The notes beneath the pieces were generated by a model that did no database searches, had not been told where the DNA came from, and was given only the letters and a program-made list of their open reading frames with translations. 64,000 nucleotides of DNA from Prostheceraeus crozeri (lineage: Eukaryota > Platyhelminthes > Polycladida > Euryleptidae): assembly GCA_907163375.1 (NCBI GenBank), contig CAJQUW010000464.1:26808-90807 (forward strand), written 5' to 3'. Shown here piece after piece: positions 61,810-64,000 of the stretch (the first letter of the stretch is position 1; each line of letters starts with the position of its first letter). Both the position numbers and the translations under genes were made by a program.

Positions 61810-64000
61810 ACCGAACCATTGTGTAAAATTGTAATTCAAGCGTAGGCCTATACTTTTCGTAAGCCTACTTATGTCATACCAATATATCTATCCGGATCGT
61901 TGTTATATCTGTGTATTTGTTATATAAAAACAAAATCGGTCATCAAAGCCAACTTGGTTACTGAATTGAATAAACTCGCAATTTCTGAAAATATTATACA
62001 TGTACTTTAATCGACAAAATTGATCATTTCACCTTCACAGTTGCCGTGTACATGTACATGTAGGCCCCTTAGAACAATGCATATTCTTGGAATATAAAAT
62101 GTATGGGACTTTTGTGACACCTTAAGTCGGCATTCCATAATAAAAAGATAATATTCTGACAGATTAATTTTTTTGTTATCTGGGTGTGTCATACCCATTA
62201 CATAGATGAAGCCAAATCTAACTTGACATAGGACAACCGTTAAGGTTGAGCATGACAGTAATGGCAACCTATCGAGTTGCTAATTTAGCAAACATTGCAT
62301 CCCCAAGGCTGTCATGACACGGAGGAGCTGTAAAATACCATTATTCCTTCTGCATTACTATCATGATCATTCAATTCCGTGGTAGTTTCTTCAAAACTGC
62401 AAAAATTTGCTTATTTCACATTTGGTAACAATACCCAGTTGTATTCACCTCGAGTTCATTTAAATCGAAAGTGTATACACTTTGGGGATTTAATGAATGC
62501 TGAGTTATCACTCTACCTAATATACTTACGAGTACTCTTTAGTTGTCATTCTCTTCAAATAGACAATTGACTTAAATATTATCATGAAATTCTACCTTTG
62601 GTTCAAATGACGCAAATAATGTTAAAATTACATGCGCTTTCACTGAAGAGAAGGGGAAAAACTAAATTTTGCTACATTTTCATTCTCATGTCAAGGGTAA
62701 GAAAAAGCTGTGGCACTACTGAAATGTTACTGCGATTGATAAATCCAAATTGAGAAGTTGATACAACATCTAAAATCGCTGCCAGACCTCTAAAGGTACA
62801 ATTCTATTTACCCGAATTTATCTAAACATTCATTCATAATAAATCTTGAGTTAGACCTTTATTTTCCTAACGAGCATACTTTTGACTGCACTCAATCATA
62901 TTGGATAGATAGAAAATGTTTTTGGCAACAATGCAGATTAATTTCTATCTTAGACGATGTTTAATTAAATCTTATTCACTGCAGTATTTGCCATCAGTTC
63001 ATCAAGGACGGAAGAGTGTCAATTATCTTATTATTCAAGAAATCCATTCTTATTATTTTAGGTGTTTTCATCAACAGACTGTTTATGAAGCTCTGATAAC
63101 TCATTAAGAAGCAAACGTAAACTTATCTAACAGAAGATTGTTTTTCTTCAATGTAATCAACAAGGATTGATTGCATTTTCAATGCAGTCATCATGGGCTG
63201 GCAATTTCTCGGAGAATTTATTACATGTCCATTGGCGAGCCGAGTAGTGTAGTCGCGATTATTTAGTGCACATGTCAAACGCAAGTTGCGGCATTGAAAA
63301 TGCGGCCAGTATAGAGACTAGGAGTGTTATTTGAACATTTAAATGCCTTACTGTGTAGATTTGTAATTAGCAAGTACTCGTAAGTGAAATTCATTAAATA
63401 CCACTTTAAACACATTACTGGCATATCGCCTAGGCTAGTGCGCCTGCAGAAATTAATAAATGCTGCTTTTTGCAAACGATGTAAATAGAATAATTGAATA
63501 TTAAGTTACATCCTCAGTTGAGAAAATTGGGGGAGGCTATGTCAATGTTGAAAGGCTTGCTGATGATTCTTGAGATTGGATGAAATGGCAACTATTCAGA
63601 GCCTTAAAGTGTGGTAAAATACGTCAATATTTTCTTGCTAAATAGACTATGTCATAGGCCATAAGAAGGGTATGAAAATTATGCCTTAAACTGACCTTTT
63701 TAACTTGCATGTGTTATGCACCACATAATCCATCTTGAAGCACAGATAAAAACTGTGTTATTATTTTGCTGTGAAGATCTATTTAAGTTGCAATGATTTG
63801 AACAATCTTGGATACAAAACAATTTGCAAGTAATAAAAAATTGCGCATGACCAAAAAAAGGTTTCTGCAGATGTTAGGTTGTATCTTCAGCTGGAAAAAG
63901 TGAGCAAACTCGAATAGCAGCCATTCATCCATAATTAAATTAGCTATCATGACATTGGATGAAATCGTGACTATTCGGTTATGTTTCTATTCTGGGATGG
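61810..64000. other. Host DNA, no supported gene
   Basis: AT-rich sequence with only short open frames. A few 'taggcct' words occur near 61850 and 62060. I see no repeat array, structured RNA or conserved coding. Confidence 0.55.

Overview
The window looks like non-coding invertebrate nuclear DNA: AT-rich, with GT-AG introns, TATA boxes, animal-type DNA transposons and no operons or bacterial signals. Scattered 'taggcctac'-like words and a histone-style 3' stem-loop of the sea-urchin type suggest a deuterostome invertebrate such as an echinoderm. That guess is weak, because no conserved host gene is visible. Most of the window is occupied by copies of one Polinton (Maverick) family, treated here as fossils.

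Layout: 1-219 is a small inverted Polinton scrap (copy C). 220-5389 is host DNA with a CAACGTTGA-type repeat. 5390-20774 is Polinton copy A, which has its left terminal repeat and left half but is cut off inside the major capsid gene. 20775-23867 is host DNA with a GC-rich repeat at the junction. 23868-59001 is Polinton copy B, with terminal inverted repeats at both ends and all the hallmark genes. 59002-64000 is host DNA holding a long hairpin and a decayed piggyBac transposase gene.

Gene order in the Polinton family, left to right: a coiled-coil protein and two small acidic proteins, each followed by a histone-type stem-loop; a small leftward gene diverging from the protein-primed DNA polymerase B; two leftward paralogous structural proteins; two rightward paralogous small proteins; a TATA-binding-protein-like gene; then leftward the adenain-type protease, major capsid protein, a pVI-like basic protein, integrase with chromodomain, a Cys-rich peptide, an unknown structural protein, the packaging ATPase, a small basic core-like protein, two RING-like proteins, an exonuclease-like protein, and a right-end basic protein. 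Replication (polymerase), integration (integrase) and virion formation (capsid, protease, ATPase) are all represented.

Copy B holds two long segments that do not behave like the rest of the element: 39806-45540 (G-rich, then T-rich with TA far more common than AT) and about 50040-54690 (C/A-rich, almost G-free at first). Both contain only chance open frames and may be assembly artefacts or unusual insertions. The most interesting biology is (1) six histone-type 3' stem-loops placed just after Polinton genes, and (2) a Polinton-borne TBP-like transcription factor.
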